This document shows positions 62,730-64,000 of a DNA stretch of 64,000 nucleotides, in pieces (the first letter of the stretch is position 1; each line of letters starts with the position of its first letter). Under the pieces are notes generated by a model. The model was not told the DNA's origin, searched no databases, and saw only the letters and a list, made by a program, of their open reading frames with translations. This stretch comes from CAZLMW01 sp964560875. GTDB lineage: Bacteria > Myxococcota_A > UBA9042. Location: the NCBI GenBank assembly GCA_964560875.1, contig CAZLMW010000029.1:10282-74281 (forward strand), read 5' to 3'. The position numbers were made by a program, and so were the translations under genes.

Positions 62730-64000
62730 ATGGGCAAACGGAGCGCGTCGCGGTCCCAGGGGCCGTTGCTTGGCGCCTACCAATGCACGCGCTTGTTGGC
62801 GCGAGGCGGCGGCGGCGAGGTGTGGGTCGCACAGCGATCCGGCGGTCAGGACGAAGATCTCGTCATCAAGATCGCCCTGGCCGAGGACGTGATGATCGAG
62901 GCGCTCCGGCGCGAGTGGGACAACCTCTTTGATATCCCGTCGGCGGCGTTGCCATTGCCCGTCGCCTGGCTCGACGCGTCCGATGACGGTCGTCCCGGCA
63001 TCGTCATGGAGAGACGGGCGGGTCGGCCTCTCGGCGAAGCGCTGCGCGGAGCGTCCCCGGATTTCGCGGCGCAGGTGATCGCCGGTGCGCTCGACGCGCT
63101 GGTGGCGCTCCATGCTGCCGGTCTTGTGCATGGCGATCTTCACCCTGACAACGTGTTGGTGGACGACGCAGCCAACGTCTCCCTGCTCGATCTCGGTCTG
63201 TCGCAAGCGCCCGGCGATCTCCCGGCTCACGGCGCCGGGCTGCCGGCATTTGCCGCCCCCGAACGGCTCCGTGGTGAAGGAGTTGACGCACGGGACGACC
63301 TGTTTTCGCTGGCGGCTTCGGCGTGGCACGCCCTCGTTGGTGAGCACCCGTTTCGCGACTATCCGGCCTTCATGCCAGCGCGACACGACCGTCCGTCCGC
63401 CGTTTCGGGAGAGCTTGCGAGCCTGCTCGATGTCTTGTCGGCTTGGTTGAGCCCGGCGCGGGAGCTCCGTCCGGTCAGCGCCGACGTTGCGCGCCGCGAA
63501 TGGAGCTCGCTTGTGGAGGGCGACGCCGCCGGCGGATCGTCCGCCGCAGTGATGCAGCGACCGTGGCGCTGGGGCCGATGGAAGGAGCCGGCGCTACCGC
63601 AGGCGAACGACGGGGCCGTTCAATGGGTCACTGGACCATCCGGCAGCGGTAGGAGCGGCGCTTTGCGAGCCGTCGAAGCGCAGGCTCGCAGGCGAGGCGC
63701 TGCCACCCGCGTCGCTTGGCTGCGGCCGGCGCCAGGTGACTATGACGCTCTCGCCGCGCTCGAGGCGGACGTTCAGCGTCTCACCGGGCCGCTTCCTGAA
63801 CTGGAACAGAGCGCAGATGCTGCGACTTCATTCGGCCTCGGGGAACGCGGCGGTCCTGCCGGGGCGTCGATGCAACGTCGCGTCGAACGGGCCCGCAGAG
63901 CGCTCGGCCCGGACGCCTGGCTGTTGGTCGACGACTTCGACTTGCTCAATGAGGCGCTGCAAACGGCCCTGGCAGGTCAACGAACCATGGCAGGGGGCTC
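62730..64000 (+). CDS. Ser/Thr kinase fused to a P-loop NTPase (3' partial)
   Basis: The frame from the ATG at 62730, after GAGAGGGA, stays open for 423 codons to the window end. Residues 15-270 are a kinase fold: glycine-rich A-R-G-G-G-G-E-V-W, V-I-K with ATP Lys, H-G-D-L-H-P-D-N in place of H-R-D, D-L-G in place of D-F-G and A-A-P-E. The altered catalytic loop suggests a small-molecule kinase-like or weak protein kinase. From about 295 a P-loop starts (G-P-S-G-S-G-R-S), with a Walker B-like W-L-L-V-D-D-F-D near 400. Kinases fused to AAA/STAND NTPases are typical of large Myxococcota signalling proteins. The C-terminal part is outside the window. Confidence 0.85.
   Translation, partial: MGKRSASRSQGPLLGAYQCTRLLARGGGGEVWVAQRSGGQDEDLVIKIALAEDVMIEALRREWDNLFDIPSAALPLPVAWLDASDDGRPGIVMERRAGRPLGEALRGASPDFAAQVIAGALDALVALHAAGLVHGDLHPDNVLVDDAANVSLLDLGLSQAPGDLPAHGAGLPAFAAPERLRGEGVDARDDLFSLAASAWHALVGEHPFRDYPAFMPARHDRPSAVSGELASLLDVLSAWLSPARELRPVSADVARREWSSLVEGDAAGGSSAAVMQRPWRWGRWKEPALPQANDGAVQWVTGPSGSGRSGALRAVEAQARRRGAATRVAWLRPAPGDYDALAALEADVQRLTGPLPELEQSADAATSFGLGERGGPAGASMQRRVERARRALGPDAWLLVDDFDLLNEALQTALAGQRTMAGG

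Overview
The window is high-GC DNA from a Gram-negative bacterium of the Myxococcota type. This rests on the combination of many lipoproteins, Cys-rich repeat and lamin-tail surface proteins, MYXO-CTERM-like tails (small Cys motif, one hydrophobic helix, basic end), several Ser/Thr kinases with fused repeat or NTPase modules, a CarF-type plasmalogen desaturase, and a lysS-lolC-lolD-bamA cluster of the kind known in deltaproteobacterial lineages. It is a draft assembly: a run of 100 N splits one gene at 12476-12575, and genes run off both window edges. No mobile element, CRISPR array, rRNA or phage block was seen.

Layout. 1-5.2 kb: 3' part of a giant Cys-rich, lamin-tail surface protein and an overlapping lipoprotein. 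5.4-9.3 kb: an ABC-F ATPase, a 640-bp non-coding stretch with nested hairpins, and an MFS exporter. 9.3-11.7 kb: a POT peptide transporter with an HTH-cupin regulator. 11.8-13.7 kb: an IPT/TIG surface protein cut by the gap, and holB. 13.7-20.5 kb: a repeat-kinase, a zinc-ribbon protein, a lipoprotein, a UbiB-like kinase and an OmpA-type lipoprotein. 20.5-26.0 kb: a beta-plus-HEAT secreted protein, an orphan protein resembling topoisomerase VI subunit A/Spo11, and a divergent TetR-P450 pair with a palindromic operator. 26.1-33.6 kb: tRNA-Pro(GGG), lysS, an enlarged LolC/E permease, lolD and bamA. 33.7-40.4 kb: carF, a tandem-repeat lipoprotein, a MATE exporter, a PPC-domain lipoprotein, skp and an alpha/beta hydrolase. 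40.4-50.9 kb: a lipase-like lipoprotein with an N-terminally extended deoC, a MYXO-CTERM protein, a zinc-ribbon protein, two tandem POT transporters, a Trp-rich/Pro-Arg-Thr lipoprotein and YceI. 50.9-56.1 kb: a complete malK-E-F-G-like ABC importer operon. 56.2-64.0 kb: a rhodanese lipoprotein, a two-gene unit of unknown function, an L,D-transpeptidase and the start of a kinase-NTPase.

Much of the window serves the cell envelope. LolC/LolD releases lipoproteins, BamA inserts barrels, Skp chaperones them, the OmpA-like lipoprotein and L,D-transpeptidase touch peptidoglycan, and at least ten lipoproteins would be clients. Nutrient import (three POT carriers, one maltodextrin-type ABC importer) is the second theme.

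The most unusual item is the 352-residue TOPRIM protein at 22557-23615. It keeps the Glu and Asp-x-Asp metal-binding pattern and a candidate catalytic Tyr of Topo VI-A/Spo11 but has no B-subunit partner nearby. It sits behind a perfect 9-bp inverted repeat.
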